Positions 52,782-60,561 of a stretch of 64,000 nt of DNA are shown here, piece after piece. The stretch's first letter is position 1; each line of letters opens with the position of its first letter. The notes under the pieces are model-generated. The model saw only the letters and a program-made list of their open reading frames with translations, did no database searches and had not been told where the DNA came from. The translations under genes and the position numbers were made by a program. The DNA lies in assembly GCA_048270425.1 (NCBI GenBank), contig JBLWSY010000020.1, forward strand, positions 11,891 through 75,890, given 5' to 3'. The stretch is from Oceanospirillum sp048270425 (GTDB taxonomy: Bacteria > Pseudomonadota > Gammaproteobacteria > Pseudomonadales > Halomonadaceae).

Positions 52782-54581
52782 TTAAGACGAGCAACTGAGA
52801 TGCGAGACGCCACCCGCACCAAAAGCTTCTATCGGTTTCTGGTGATCGAAGCGTTCGGCGATTTCCTCTGACTGCTCATCGTAAGGCTGGGTCATCACAG
52901 CTTGCAGCTCATGGATCAGGCGGTAATCACTCTGCGCGGCTGCCTGATAGGCCGGAGCCAGCAACCATTCCCTTAGGGTATATTTCGGGTTAGCCACTTT
53001 CATTCCGGTGCGAACTTCTGCTTCTGAACGCGGGGTTTCGCCGCGTTCATCCGCAGCAACCGCCTCACGCATCAGCGCTTCACGCCAATGGCTTAACCAC
53101 TGCGCCCAACGGCGATCCATCTCGGCATGATCCAGATCGTATCTTGGGTGCAGGGCGACTGCTTCGTAACCTTCACCGTTATAGAAACTGGCTTTCAGGG
53201 TATTGAGATCATTCGCCAGCGCTTCAGCAGAGAAGTCTGAGAATGAAAGCTCTGACAGAATACGGAAGAAACGGGTGTAATCCACTGGGGTCAGCATCAT
53301 CAGCATTTCAAGGTGACGGAACAGCTCAGTGTCGAACTGGCTTAAACCGAGTTTTGCCGCCCACATCGCTTCCATCTCTGCCTGCATGGCATTATCAAAA
53401 TCGCGCTCGATCTCATGCAGCTGGCGTAACGCCTCCGGCTCATCTGCCAGTAACGGCTGCAGCGCCTTGCAGAAACTGCCGAAGTTTTTACCCGCCGCCA
53501 CCGGCTGATTCATAAAGGCGAAGTGCTGACCGCCCCCCGTCCACGGCTGGTAATGGGGGTTAAAGGCATCGATAAAACCGAAGGGGCCGTAATCCAGTGT
53601 GTAGCCACCAGCGGCACAGTTATCACTGTTAAAGTTGCCCTGGCAGTAACCGACTCTGATCCAGTTCGCCACCAGCTGGGTCAGCCGACCACGGAAGGCT
53701 TTGGCTAAAGCCAGAATGCTTTCCGGCAGGCTCAGGTCCGTTTGAATTTCATCAGAGTATTCTCGCTGAATCAGATGGCGCACCAGCTGTTCCAGTTCAG
53801 CCAAAGCACCGGGTTGCTGCTTACGGGCACGACGGCCAAACAGCTCCAGCTGACCGACACGGATAAACGAGGGCGCAACACGGGTGGTGATCGCTACGGG
53901 TTCTGCCACCATACGATCCGGGTCCATGGAGCGAGAACCTTCGGAATACCAGGGGCGCTTCACCGCATCGCTTCTGGACACATACAGGGTTAAGGAACGA
54001 CTCGTTGGCACACCTAACGCGTGCATGTGCTCCTGCGCCAGAAACTCCCGCACGCTGGAACGCAGCACCGCACGGCCATCACCACCACGGCAATAGGGCG
54101 TGCGGCCACCACCTTTCAGCTGCATCTCCCAGCGCTGGTTGCCCAGCACCGCTTCCACCACAGACACCGCACGACCATCGCCATAACCGTTACCGGTCTG
54201 AAACGGGCACTGCTGGGTGTATTCCGTACCGTAGATCGACAGAGCATAGCCCGTCGCCCAGCCGGTTTTGCGAAAGCCTTCCGGTTGGTTCGACAGATCG
54301 CCACTGAACAGACGGGTAAAGTCTTTATCCTGCGCGAGATAGTCGCTCAGCCCCAGCTCACGGAAGAAGGTCGGGCTATGGGCGATATAGTCCGGCTGCC
54401 CGATAGGCGTTGGCGCAACCGGCACATAGTGCCCACTGAACACCTGACGGGGGTTATGGTCAGCGCCGTCGTCCGTGGCATCAGGATCAGGGGTTAGCGT
54501 GTCCATCAGGGAGTAATCGAGGCAGTTCGCCAGATCATCCAGAGAGTTGATGGTTGCGGTGGATTCTGTAGAGGTTTTCAC
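52782..54581 (-). CDS. selO: SelO-family protein adenylyltransferase (YdiU)
   Basis: A 599-residue pseudokinase that transfers AMP to protein hydroxyls and is tied to redox stress. QLKGGGRTPYCRGGDGRAVLRSS, GYCQGNFNSDNC (Asn metal ligand) and DYGPFGFIDAF (Asp) are conserved. It ends GGVSHLSCSS, with the Cys that is Sec in eukaryotes. GTG start. It is longer than the usual 480-550. Its first 50 codons and about 110 bp upstream are duplicated at 63659-63906. Confidence 0.93.
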   Translation of the reverse strand: MKTSTESTATINSLDDLANCLDYSLMDTLTPDPDATDDGADHNPRQVFSGHYVPVAPTPIGQPDYIAHSPTFFRELGLSDYLAQDKDFTRLFSGDLSNQPEGFRKTGWATGYALSIYGTEYTQQCPFQTGNGYGDGRAVSVVEAVLGNQRWEMQLKGGGRTPYCRGGDGRAVLRSSVREFLAQEHMHALGVPTSRSLTLYVSRSDAVKRPWYSEGSRSMDPDRMVAEPVAITTRVAPSFIRVGQLELFGRRARKQQPGALAELEQLVRHLIQREYSDEIQTDLSLPESILALAKAFRGRLTQLVANWIRVGYCQGNFNSDNCAAGGYTLDYGPFGFIDAFNPHYQPWTGGGQHFAFMNQPVAAGKNFGSFCKALQPLLADEPEALRQLHEIERDFDNAMQAEMEAMWAAKLGLSQFDTELFRHLEMLMMLTPVDYTRFFRILSELSFSDFSAEALANDLNTLKASFYNGEGYEAVALHPRYDLDHAEMDRRWAQWLSHWREALMREAVAADERGETPRSEAEVRTGMKVANPKYTLREWLLAPAYQAAAQSDYRLIHELQAVMTQPYDEQSEEIAERFDHQKPIEAFGAGGVSHLSCSS

Positions 54582-54690
54582 GATAACGCCTGCGCCTTTG
54601 ATATACAGGGGATGGGTTCGGTGTCTTTAATGTGGGGATTATAGGTAGTACGGCGGCAGGCAAACAACGGGACACAAGGTAGGGTTATTT
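54431..54690. repeat. Direct repeat copy A (selO 5' end and upstream)
   Basis: This segment matches 63659-63906 with about 11 substitutions and one indel of about 12 bp, in the same orientation, 9.2 kb apart. It covers the selO start and the upstream non-coding DNA. Confidence 0.93.
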
Positions 54691-54873
54691 CTTTGGGCTT
54701 TTGCTGCAGGGAGTAGATGAGTTTGTAGGTTGCCGATAATGACTTTTAGCGGCAACCTTACCGCCTTGGTTAAGCTCGATAGCTTCCTGCAAACCTTGAA
54801 CAAGGCTTTTCTTGAAAGCTTTGATCTCATTGAGACCATCAAGGATTTCAGCGCCAAGATCTCTGTCAGCCAT
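54685..54873 (-). pseudogene. Possible truncated antitoxin-type gene
   Basis: The frame starts MADRDLGAEILDGLNEIKAF, like the N-terminus of helix-turn-helix antitoxins of the NadS/HigA type, but ends after 62 residues without the HTH domain. The 3' part probably was cut where the selO-upstream repeat begins (about 54690). Confidence 0.35.
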
Positions 54874-54901
54874 TTTTGATTGCCTTGTTATGTCTTGTCA
54901 C

Positions 54902-55168
54902 TTACTCATCTTCCCATGGCATTTCAGGTAATTTTTCCAAATTACGGTCGTACCTTTCAGGATCAAATTTTTCTGATTTTTGTAAGGCACCAAATATTTC
55001 GACCGACAATGCACAAGAGATATGTTTTAAGGCCTCTTCGCGGTCAATCCCTAGGTTCAACAATCGGTCTAGAGTTTCTCGTACCTTCGGTGGATTATTC
55101 ACTCTGAGCTGGTTCTCCACGGCTTCAATGATAGCTTCGCCTGCCTTGGAAGGGTCATTTGGACTCAT
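54902..55168 (-). CDS. Hypothetical small acidic helical protein
   Basis: 88 residues from ATG 55168, which has a strong GGAGGT site; the frame opens at 55240. SPNDPSKAGEAIIEAVENQL and LNLGIDREEALKHISCALSV are helical. Not recognised. It lies downstream of the last visible attC and may be a cassette gene. Confidence 0.6.
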   Translation of the reverse strand: MSPNDPSKAGEAIIEAVENQLRVNNPPKVRETLDRLLNLGIDREEALKHISCALSVEIFGALQKSEKFDPERYDRNLEKLPEMPWEDE

Positions 55169-55276
55169 TGCACGACCTCCATCTAGAAACATAAGGAGCC
55201 TGTAGAAAAACCTGTTTTCAACCAGCTTTTCCTCCAACAACTCGCTCTTTTCTGTTTATTTTGGATTGCTGATTTT

Positions 55277-55429
55277 TTAACGATGACACCTTGGTTGATT
55301 CTGTATTTCCAGATTTTCAGAGATCTGATAATGCAGAGCATGCTCAAAAGTACCCGGCTGCAACTGATCCTGATAGTTAATGACCACCATCGTCGTTTGG
55401 TTGTAGTCATAGTGTCTGAATCGAGCCAT
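55277..55429 (-). pseudogene. IS1182-type transposase N-terminal fragment
   Basis: A 50-codon frame begins MARFRHYDYNQTTMVVINY and continues DQLQPGTFEHALHYQISE, the start of IS1182-family transposases, then runs into unrelated sequence and stops. Only the N-terminus remains. Confidence 0.7.
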
Positions 55430-55486
55430 CACCGCCTCCTGCGCTTCAAAACCCGATCAGAGCATAGTCCGGGTGGTTTTTCTGCA

Positions 55487-55615
55487 GCCTGACGCCGCAT
55501 TAAGGTGTGAGCAACGCTACCAACGAACCTCCACAATTGCACCGTAAACACTAAACCCAACATTAACACCGAAAGTGCCTAGCGTTGGGAATCACTCTTA
55601 AATGCTTTGTTAAAA
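55487..55615 (-). other. attC site, VCR-like, about 129 bp
   Basis: On the minus strand it runs from TTTTAAC (55609-55615, R'') to GTCAGGC (55487-55493, R'). The ends pair: GCATTAAGGTGTGA and its near-complement GAGTGATT..TTTAAATGC. The centre has TTTCGGTGTTAATGTTGG and GGGTTTAGTGTTTA, very like Vibrio cholerae repeats. Confidence 0.78.
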
Positions 55616-55622
55616 CGCAGTT

Positions 55623-55910
55623 TTACACATCATCTTCCGACAATATTTGACGACAATTACGAACTGTTAGTACGCGGATTTCATGACTTAAGCTGTAGAT
55701 AATACGATAGTGACCAAAAATAATTTCACGGTAATTCGTATGGGGCATTTCAGGAACAAAACGCCCCATTTCAGGCATACTGCCAAGTAGTTCAGTTTTA
55801 TCAAAAACTTCGTTTACCCACTTTTCTGCCGCAGATGGGTTATCCAAAGAAATAAACTCCGCTGCATCGCCTAACTTTTGAAGCGCTAATGGAGACCAAA
55901 CTACTTTCAT
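55623..55910 (-). CDS. RelE/ParE-family toxin
   Basis: A 95-residue toxin-fold protein: VVWSPLALQKLGDAAEFIS, MPEMGRFVPEMP and YREIIFGHYRIIYSLSHEIRVLTVRN, the ParE/RelE pattern. Whether it acts on gyrase or ribosomes is not clear. Its ATG overlaps the antitoxin stop. The stop lies 8 bp before the R'' of the downstream attC, so it is part of a cassette. Confidence 0.88.
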   Translation of the reverse strand: MKVVWSPLALQKLGDAAEFISLDNPSAAEKWVNEVFDKTELLGSMPEMGRFVPEMPHTNYREIIFGHYRIIYSLSHEIRVLTVRNCRQILSEDDV

Positions 55911-56188
55911 TTTTTAATGCGCCCCAGAACTTGAGCACGCGCATCATCATTGGAAACGCCAAGACCTGAAGCTAATTGAGCTTCCGCTGTCCACATTTCT
56001 TCCAATAATTCGATTTTCTCTTGCATTGCTTCATACTCGGCAACATCAAGAACAACAGCAACACCTTTGCCACGTTGTGTAATTACCAATGGACGGCGAG
56101 TCTCATTGATTTGTTTGATGTAAGAAGCCACGCCTGCGCGAAACTCAGACAACGGCTGAATATCTTGATCGAAATGAATACGACTCAT
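55907..56188 (-). CDS. Phd/YefM-family antitoxin
   Basis: A 93-residue antitoxin. PLSEFRAGVASYIKQINETR and RPLVITQRGKGVAVVLDVAEYEAM are the Phd/YefM fold. ATG 56188 is chosen over 56233. GTAC repeats at 56203-56221 upstream look like its operator. It forms one operon with the toxin, in its own cassette with its own promoter, as is usual for TA cassettes. Confidence 0.88.
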   Translation of the reverse strand: MSRIHFDQDIQPLSEFRAGVASYIKQINETRRPLVITQRGKGVAVVLDVAEYEAMQEKIELLEEMWTAEAQLASGLGVSNDDARAQVLGRIKK

Positions 56189-56202
56189 ATTGAACTCCAA
56201 AT

Positions 56203-56221
56203 GGTACAAAATAACGTACAA
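56203..56221. promoter_or_regulatory. Likely antitoxin operator
   Basis: ggtacaaaataacgtacaa carries GTAC twice, 12 bp apart. YefM-type antitoxins bind TGTACA-like half-sites at this place. Confidence 0.5.
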
Positions 56222-56264
56222 ATAATAGTTCAACTAACCGTTATGAGCAAGAAGTTGATTCTGC

Positions 56265-56321
56265 GTTATAACGCCTCAAGCAGCTGGCGGCGAAGCCGTC
56301 TGCTGCCTTGAATGGTTATAC
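56265..56321 (-). other. attC site, 57 bp
   Basis: Minus strand: R'' GTATAAC (56315-56321), CAAGGCAGC, a GC-rich centre, GCTGCTTGAGGC and R' GTTATAAC (56265-56272). The two halves form an imperfect hairpin with unpaired bases. The cassette stop codon (56316-56318) lies inside R''. Confidence 0.85.
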
Positions 56322-56591
56322 GTTTGATTCAACATTTGTTTTAAGCCACTTTATAAAGTTAGAAGCATCGTAATTTCCAACTACCTTGAATTCATAGGGC
56401 TCTTTTGAGGCCCAAAACTCTTCCTTCGAAGGATAGTGTGGATGTCTCGATTTGTCCCAGTATAGTGATGTTGCCTCATAGTCATGAAGTCTAAAAGCTG
56501 ATCCTGAATTACCTTCAAATACATATATGCCCGACACTTTGAAATTATCAGCTTCAGATGGAATGCCAAACTTTTTAACGCCCAACAACAC
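56316..56591 (-). CDS. Integron cassette protein, unknown
   Basis: 91 residues, starting with GTG 56591 (or a TTG just after) inside or next to the upstream attC, and ending within the next attC, exactly as cassette genes do. KVSGIYVFEGNSGSAFRLHDY and EPYEFKVVGNYDASNF show no known domain. Composition is more AT-rich than core genes. Confidence 0.7.
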   Translation of the reverse strand: MLLGVKKFGIPSEADNFKVSGIYVFEGNSGSAFRLHDYEATSLYWDKSRHPHYPSKEEFWASKEPYEFKVVGNYDASNFIKWLKTNVESNV

Positions 56592-56641
56592 TGGACCGAA
56601 AAAGCGCAGCTTTTTGGGGTCCAGTGCTTGTTTTTGTTAGG
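56578..56641 (-). other. attC site, 64 bp
   Basis: Minus strand: R'' CCCTAAC (56635-56641), CAAGCACTGGACC, an AAAAAGC hairpin centre, GGTCCAGTGTTG and R' GTTGGGC (56578-56584), which matches the consensus GTTRRRY. The arms pair over more than 10 bp. Confidence 0.88.
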
Positions 56642-56644
56642 GAT

Positions 56645-57076
56645 TTATTTACTCGGACGATTAACATTGTGCTTTGTTTCCATTTTTCCAACCAAATACA
56701 TTTCGAGCGCATATGCTAAATACGACTGCCCTGGTTCGAAACCGATTGTCACCATACCACCAGCATCAATTAGGCGAGGATCAGTTGGAACATGCCTACC
56801 ATCTTCAACCTTAGTGTATGATTGAAATCGCTTGCCAAGGCCGTGGCCAGCGTAGCGCCCAGTACCATTAGAAGAGGCGCCTACCCCAATGTATGTAACT
56901 TCACAATTTTTCACGAAAGCGTACACTCCCTGCTTATCATAATTTGGGAGTGATCCATGAAAATCATAGAGTTCTGACCACGCAGGGCGTGGTGAATTTA
57001 TAAGCTCAGGATTCCAATGCTTGGAAAAGAAGTCTTCAGTTAGAGCTTTCAAATTTTCTACAGTAGCTAATTCCAT
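56645..57076 (-). CDS. GIY-YIG-like cassette protein
   Basis: A 143-residue protein. GVYAFVKNCEVTYIGVG is the GIY-YIG core, and YALEMYLVGKMETKHNVNRPS resembles the C-terminal part with catalytic Glu and Asn. Substrate unknown. It lies between the boundary GTTAGGG (57092-57098 on the minus strand) and an attC, so it is the first cassette of the array. Confidence 0.75.
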   Translation of the reverse strand: MELATVENLKALTEDFFSKHWNPELINSPRPAWSELYDFHGSLPNYDKQGVYAFVKNCEVTYIGVGASSNGTGRYAGHGLGKRFQSYTKVEDGRHVPTDPRLIDAGGMVTIGFEPGQSYLAYALEMYLVGKMETKHNVNRPSK

Positions 57077-57102
57077 GTAAATATCCTAATTCCCTAACAT
57101 CT

Positions 57103-58388
57103 ATGGACGCCCCTATTTTGGCAAGTAGTTTCCGATAACATAAAAAGGTTTGCAGCCATCTATTCGGATTTTAATCGGGAGTTCACCCTATCCCTGATGA
57201 GCTTCGCTGATCTGGTTCTAATCATTTTAGCGTTCTCTTATCGGAACGATGTTAGGGCCAGAGTGCCCAGATCACGGTTCAACCTGTCGTGTCATCTTTG
57301 ATACTACCTGCGCAAAATCAGGCTTCCTGTATTTGCTGATAACGAACGCCTTTGGCCAATAAAGCCCAGGCTATCCGCGCTAACTTATTCGCCAATGCAA
57401 CAATCACTTTGTTTTTGTGCATTCGGCTTTCCAAACTCTGTATCCAGTTATACCAAGGACTGCCGGGCTTTGAATGACGGATAACCGCTCTTGCCCCATG
57501 AATAAGAAGTCGCCTCAGATACACATCACCACGTTTGCTGATACCTTGCAGTGTCTGCTTTCCTCCACTGGAATACTGCTTGGGCACAATACCCAGCCAT
57601 GCCGAAAGTTGTCGGCCTGATTTAAATGCCTTGGCATCACCAACTGTGGCGACCAGAGCCGAAGACGTTAAACGCCCAATCCCCGGCACTTCCAGTAAAC
57701 GTTTACATTCGGCATTACGGCCACTTTGTCGATCAATCTCTGTCTCCAGCCGTTGTATCTCACTTTCTTTCTGATGTAAGCGATTCATCATAAAGACAAT
57801 GTGTTGTTGTAACAGCTGCGGTAGTTTGGGTTCGAACTTGCCGTACTCTGCTAAAAACCAGTTTTTAAATCGGCTTCTTCCTGCTGGAATCACAATCCCA
57901 AATTCAGAGAGTGATGCTCTAATACGGCTAATCAATGCAGTTCTTTCTTTGACCAGCCCATCCCGCTCCCGATGGATCAAAAGCAGTGTTTGTTGCTCGA
58001 TACTTTTTACCGAAACGAATCGCATATTAGGTCGAGTTACGGCCTCACTAATAGCTTCAGCATCCGCTTCATCATTCTTATTGGTTTTTACGTATGGCTT
58101 TACATACTGCGGTGGCATTAAACGAACATCATGCCCTAAAGCAGTGAGCTCCCTAGCCCAGTAGTGAGAACTGCCGCAAGCTTCCATACCGATAAGACAG
58201 GGCTCTGTTCGTGCAAAAAACTTAAGCATCTGTGAACGTCGAAGCATCTTTTTCAAAACGCATCGACCTTGCTTATCGATACCATGAAGTTGAAAAACAT
58301 TTTAGGCTAAATCAATGCCAATCACTGCGAGCTGCCCCATAACATATCCTCCACCGATGTTTGAATTCAGTATAGGCGGGGCGTCCAT
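57103..58388 (-). mobile_element. IS110-family element, IS1111 subgroup
   Basis: Subterminal inverted repeats ATGGACGCCCC (57103-57113) and GGGGCGTCCAT (58378-58388) are exact. It carries one transposase frame. Insertion is 4 bp from the core site at 57092-57098. The IS1111-attC group of IS110 is known to target integron attC sites. The true ends extend a few bases past the repeats. Confidence 0.85.
57318..58340 (-). pseudogene. IS110/IS1111 transposase with an in-frame stop
   Basis: The full frame from ATG 58340 would give 340 residues, the family norm, starting MGQLAVIGIDLA. Codon 13 is TAA (58302-58304) where the family has Lys. The rest is intact: LIGMEACGSSHYW (DEDD Glu), PPQYVKPYVKTNKNDEADA (Asp) and PGIGRLTSSALVATVGD. 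Restart at 58256 would lack the first catalytic Asp. Confidence 0.88.
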
Positions 58389-58741
58389 CTCATTATTTTA
58401 ATATCAGGCATGCGCGTTTTGACGATTTCAATATACCGCCAAGAACTCCGGAAAGGCTTTGATAAGAAAGGAAAAATCCATTTTCTGATCTGACTGCTTC
58501 CCTGCTAAACGCGCATGCGCGTTATCACGCTCTTTAATTCTAGAGCAGCCGTGCGCCTGTGCTCTTAAAAAATAAAGGGCGGTCACGATTTCCATAATTC
58601 ATTGATTTTGCAGCTTATCCAATTCCCGCGCACTGGTAAACCGAGCATTAAGTCGGGCAAACCGAGCACATTTTTCTGTAAAAAACAAAATATACTGTAT
58701 ATTTAACCATGAAATCATAAATATCACATGGAGGGTGATTC
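58389..58741. other. attI/intI-promoter region, 353 bp without a gene
   Basis: It is expected to hold attI. Visible features are direct repeats of aaaccgagca (58638-58647 and 58659-58668), two copies of gcatgcgcgtt (58408-58418 and 58513-58523), a 28-bp repeat shared with 62925-62952, and a left half of a LexA box, tactgtatat, at 58693-58702. The right half of the LexA box is lost. Confidence 0.55.
58479..58506 (+). repeat. 28-bp dispersed repeat, copy 1
   Basis: It matches 62925-62952 at 26 of 28 positions in the same orientation; it contains gcttccctgct. Origin unknown. Confidence 0.8.
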
Positions 58742-59370
58742 ATGGCTAAAAGTCCATTTTTGGAAGGTGTCAGATCAGAGATTCGGCTGCGCGGCTACAG
58801 TATGCGAACGGAGAAGACGTATATTCACTGGATTAAGCGCTTTATATTTTTTCATCAAAAACGCCATCCACAATCGTTGGGGCAGAAGAAGTCTGGAGCT
58901 TTCTGACATCATTAGCGGTTCAGGGCAATGTTGCCATTAATACCCAAAAGACAGCATTGAATGCTTTGGCATTTCTGTATAACCAAATCCTCAATCAACC
59001 ATTGGGAGACCTGGGCTTTCAACAAGCCAGTAAATCCAGAAATTTACCCCATGTGCTAAATAAGCATGAAGTTGGCCGGATTCTGGAAGCTTTAGATGGT
59101 AAATACAGACTGATTTTCTCAATCCTTTACGGCAGCGGATTGAGGATCAGTGAGTGCTTACGATTAAGAGTAATGGATGTAGATCTTGATCGCGCGTCGC
59201 TAACCGTCAGAGATGGAAAGGGAAACAAAGACCGGCAAACAATCCTCCCGAGAGCGGTTGTCAGTCAACTGGCAACAGCCATCGATGAGGCGGTACACAT
59301 TCAACAAGCAGATAATCGTCAGGAAATCGGCCCTTCTCTGCCATTTGCGCTGGAACCAGTAGCCCACTAG
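58742..59370 (+). pseudogene. intI: Integron integrase, frameshifted and C-terminally truncated
   Basis: Tyrosine recombinase of the IntI family. The N-terminus reads MAKSPFLEGVRSEIRLRGYS, and RTEKTYIHWIKRFIFFHQKRHP follows. A one-base deletion near 58875-58890 shifts the frame; then FLTSLAVQGNVAINTQKTAL resumes in another frame, with GSGLRISECLRLRVMDVDLD (first catalytic Arg). It ends soon after LPFALE, so the last about 115 residues with the H-R-Y catalytic residues are gone. GGAGG precedes the ATG. Confidence 0.88.
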
Positions 59371-59733
59371 ACCTGCTTTAACCTTATTTCAAACACGCCT
59401 TTAAACCTGCCTCTAGCTTCTCAGACTCCTCAAACGGTTGTGGGCCGATCAGTTCAAAACGGGAGTCCCGCAGGTAGGCAATATACAGAATACTTATTGA
59501 CGTTGCGCAACTCCCCGAACGGGTTAAGGCGTTTTAAAAAACAATGCCAGAGAAAATGTGAGTTGTACGAGTACAATACTCTTTACTTATAAATCATCTA
59601 TTGATTAATTATTATTTTAAAACACCCGTTTTTGTATAAACTTCTTATTGTCTCATTTTATAAACCGCGTTAGGGTGCTTTTTTTTGCCGACTAGGCCCA
59701 AGTTGTAAGGCAGCATTAAATAAGGATATACAA
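59371..59733. other. 363-bp gap between intI fragment and SUKH gene
   Basis: No gene. A minus-strand open tail (stop at 59384-59386) reads RDSRFELIGPQPFEES and may be the C-terminus of an unknown protein. At 59503-59540, GTTGCGCAACTCCCC and GGGTTAAGGCG look like an attC remnant, but this is weak. GTTAGGG at 59669-59675 may be a cassette start. Confidence 0.4.
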
Positions 59734-60345
59734 ATGGAAACCATAACAGGACTCATCGAAAAATTTGGCACCAACCTGAAGGAAAATAAAAAAAAGCATG
59801 GCATGCAGTTAGGGGATTTTGTATCTCTGCCTATGAATACAGTAAAAGCCTTACCGGAAGATATTGAGCAGACTGAAGCTAAGCTTTCTATCAGGATACC
59901 GGATGAGCTCAGGAATTATTATCTGAATGAAGCGAATGGTAACAAGGTCAACGTTACTGACCACCAGCTTATTGATGGTGGTCTGGATATTTTCTCGCAT
60001 CAGAAAATTTTTGGTGTCTACGACTATTTTGACTTCTACTGGAGTGTTCTTTACGAAGGTTACGGTATAGAACTCATGGATGAGCAGTTATCGGATTCTG
60101 AAATGGAGTTCGTTTTAGAGAAAAATAAAGAGTTCTTCGTATGTGCCGCAGATTGGAGTGATAACTTTATCGAAACGTTCGTCTTCGATAAAGAGGGTAA
60201 CTTTTACAGATTTTATTTCGATCAGGACCTGCACATATTCGAGTATATTCAAGATATGCTCAGTAACCATCATAGTATCAATAAGAGCCACTCCTTTAGC
60301 AAGCTGCTAAGCGAGTACCTGGACAAGATAAAAGGTGATTCTTGA
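59734..60345 (+). CDS. SMI1/KNR4 (SUKH) family protein
   Basis: A 203-residue SUKH-fold protein. LPEDIEQTEAKLSIRIPDEL and RNYYLNEANGNKV form the start, and FYWSVLYEGYGIEL and FVCAADWSDNFIETFVFD follow. SUKH proteins are often immunity proteins against contact-dependent or polymorphic toxins. No toxin is adjacent. Its setting between GTTAGGG and a candidate attC suggests an integron cassette in plus orientation. Confidence 0.78.
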   Translation: METITGLIEKFGTNLKENKKKHGMQLGDFVSLPMNTVKALPEDIEQTEAKLSIRIPDELRNYYLNEANGNKVNVTDHQLIDGGLDIFSHQKIFGVYDYFDFYWSVLYEGYGIELMDEQLSDSEMEFVLEKNKEFFVCAADWSDNFIETFVFDKEGNFYRFYFDQDLHIFEYIQDMLSNHHSINKSHSFSKLLSEYLDKIKGDS

Positions 60346-60371
60346 TAATCATTAATGTAATCAGGTTTAGC

Positions 60372-60479
60372 TTATAACGTTTCTGATCTTTATAGTTGTG
60401 CGGTGCTGTTTACTTTTTAAACAACACCCGACAACAAACTTAAAGTTTTGGCGGCAGAATTATTCCTGTGGCGTTATCT
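60372..60479 (+). other. Candidate attC after the SUKH gene
   Basis: TTATAAC (60372-60378) and GTTAT (60473-60477) pair at the ends. The centre has a strong stem, GGTGCTGTTTA and TAAACAACACC (one mismatch), flanked by GTTGT and ACAAC. R' is imperfect (GTTATCT). Confidence 0.4.
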
Positions 60480-60561
60480 GGACGCCCCCTGCCAGAAGCA
60501 ACCGGGATTAGTGGAATTAAGTGATAGGCTCCGTTTTTCAGTTTTCCGCTGGCGGGCAAAA

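Larger units (their letters stand above)
54582..59370. mobile_element. Relict chromosomal integron (cassettes, attC sites, broken intI)
   Basis: Minus-strand cassettes lie to the left of a divergent plus-strand intI, the standard integron layout. Three attC sites separate small promoterless-looking genes. The integrase is broken and an IS1111-type element is inserted on its attI side, so cassette movement is probably dead. The exact left border is unknown. Confidence 0.8.

Noticed and set aside
54639..54857. Minus-strand 72-codon frame upstream of selO
   Set aside because: It overlaps the more plausible truncated antitoxin frame and crosses the repeat border.
58693..58708. Full LexA box before intI
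   Set aside because: Only the left half (TACTGTATAT) fits; the right half is degenerate, so active SOS control is not claimed.
59503..59540. Additional attC remnant
   Set aside because: Short GC-rich dyad and GGTTAAGGCG only; the partner half and R-box are missing, so it is noted only in the gap entry.
60342..60356. Fur-like GATAATCATTA
   Set aside because: It lies between the 3' ends of convergent genes, where no promoter is expected.
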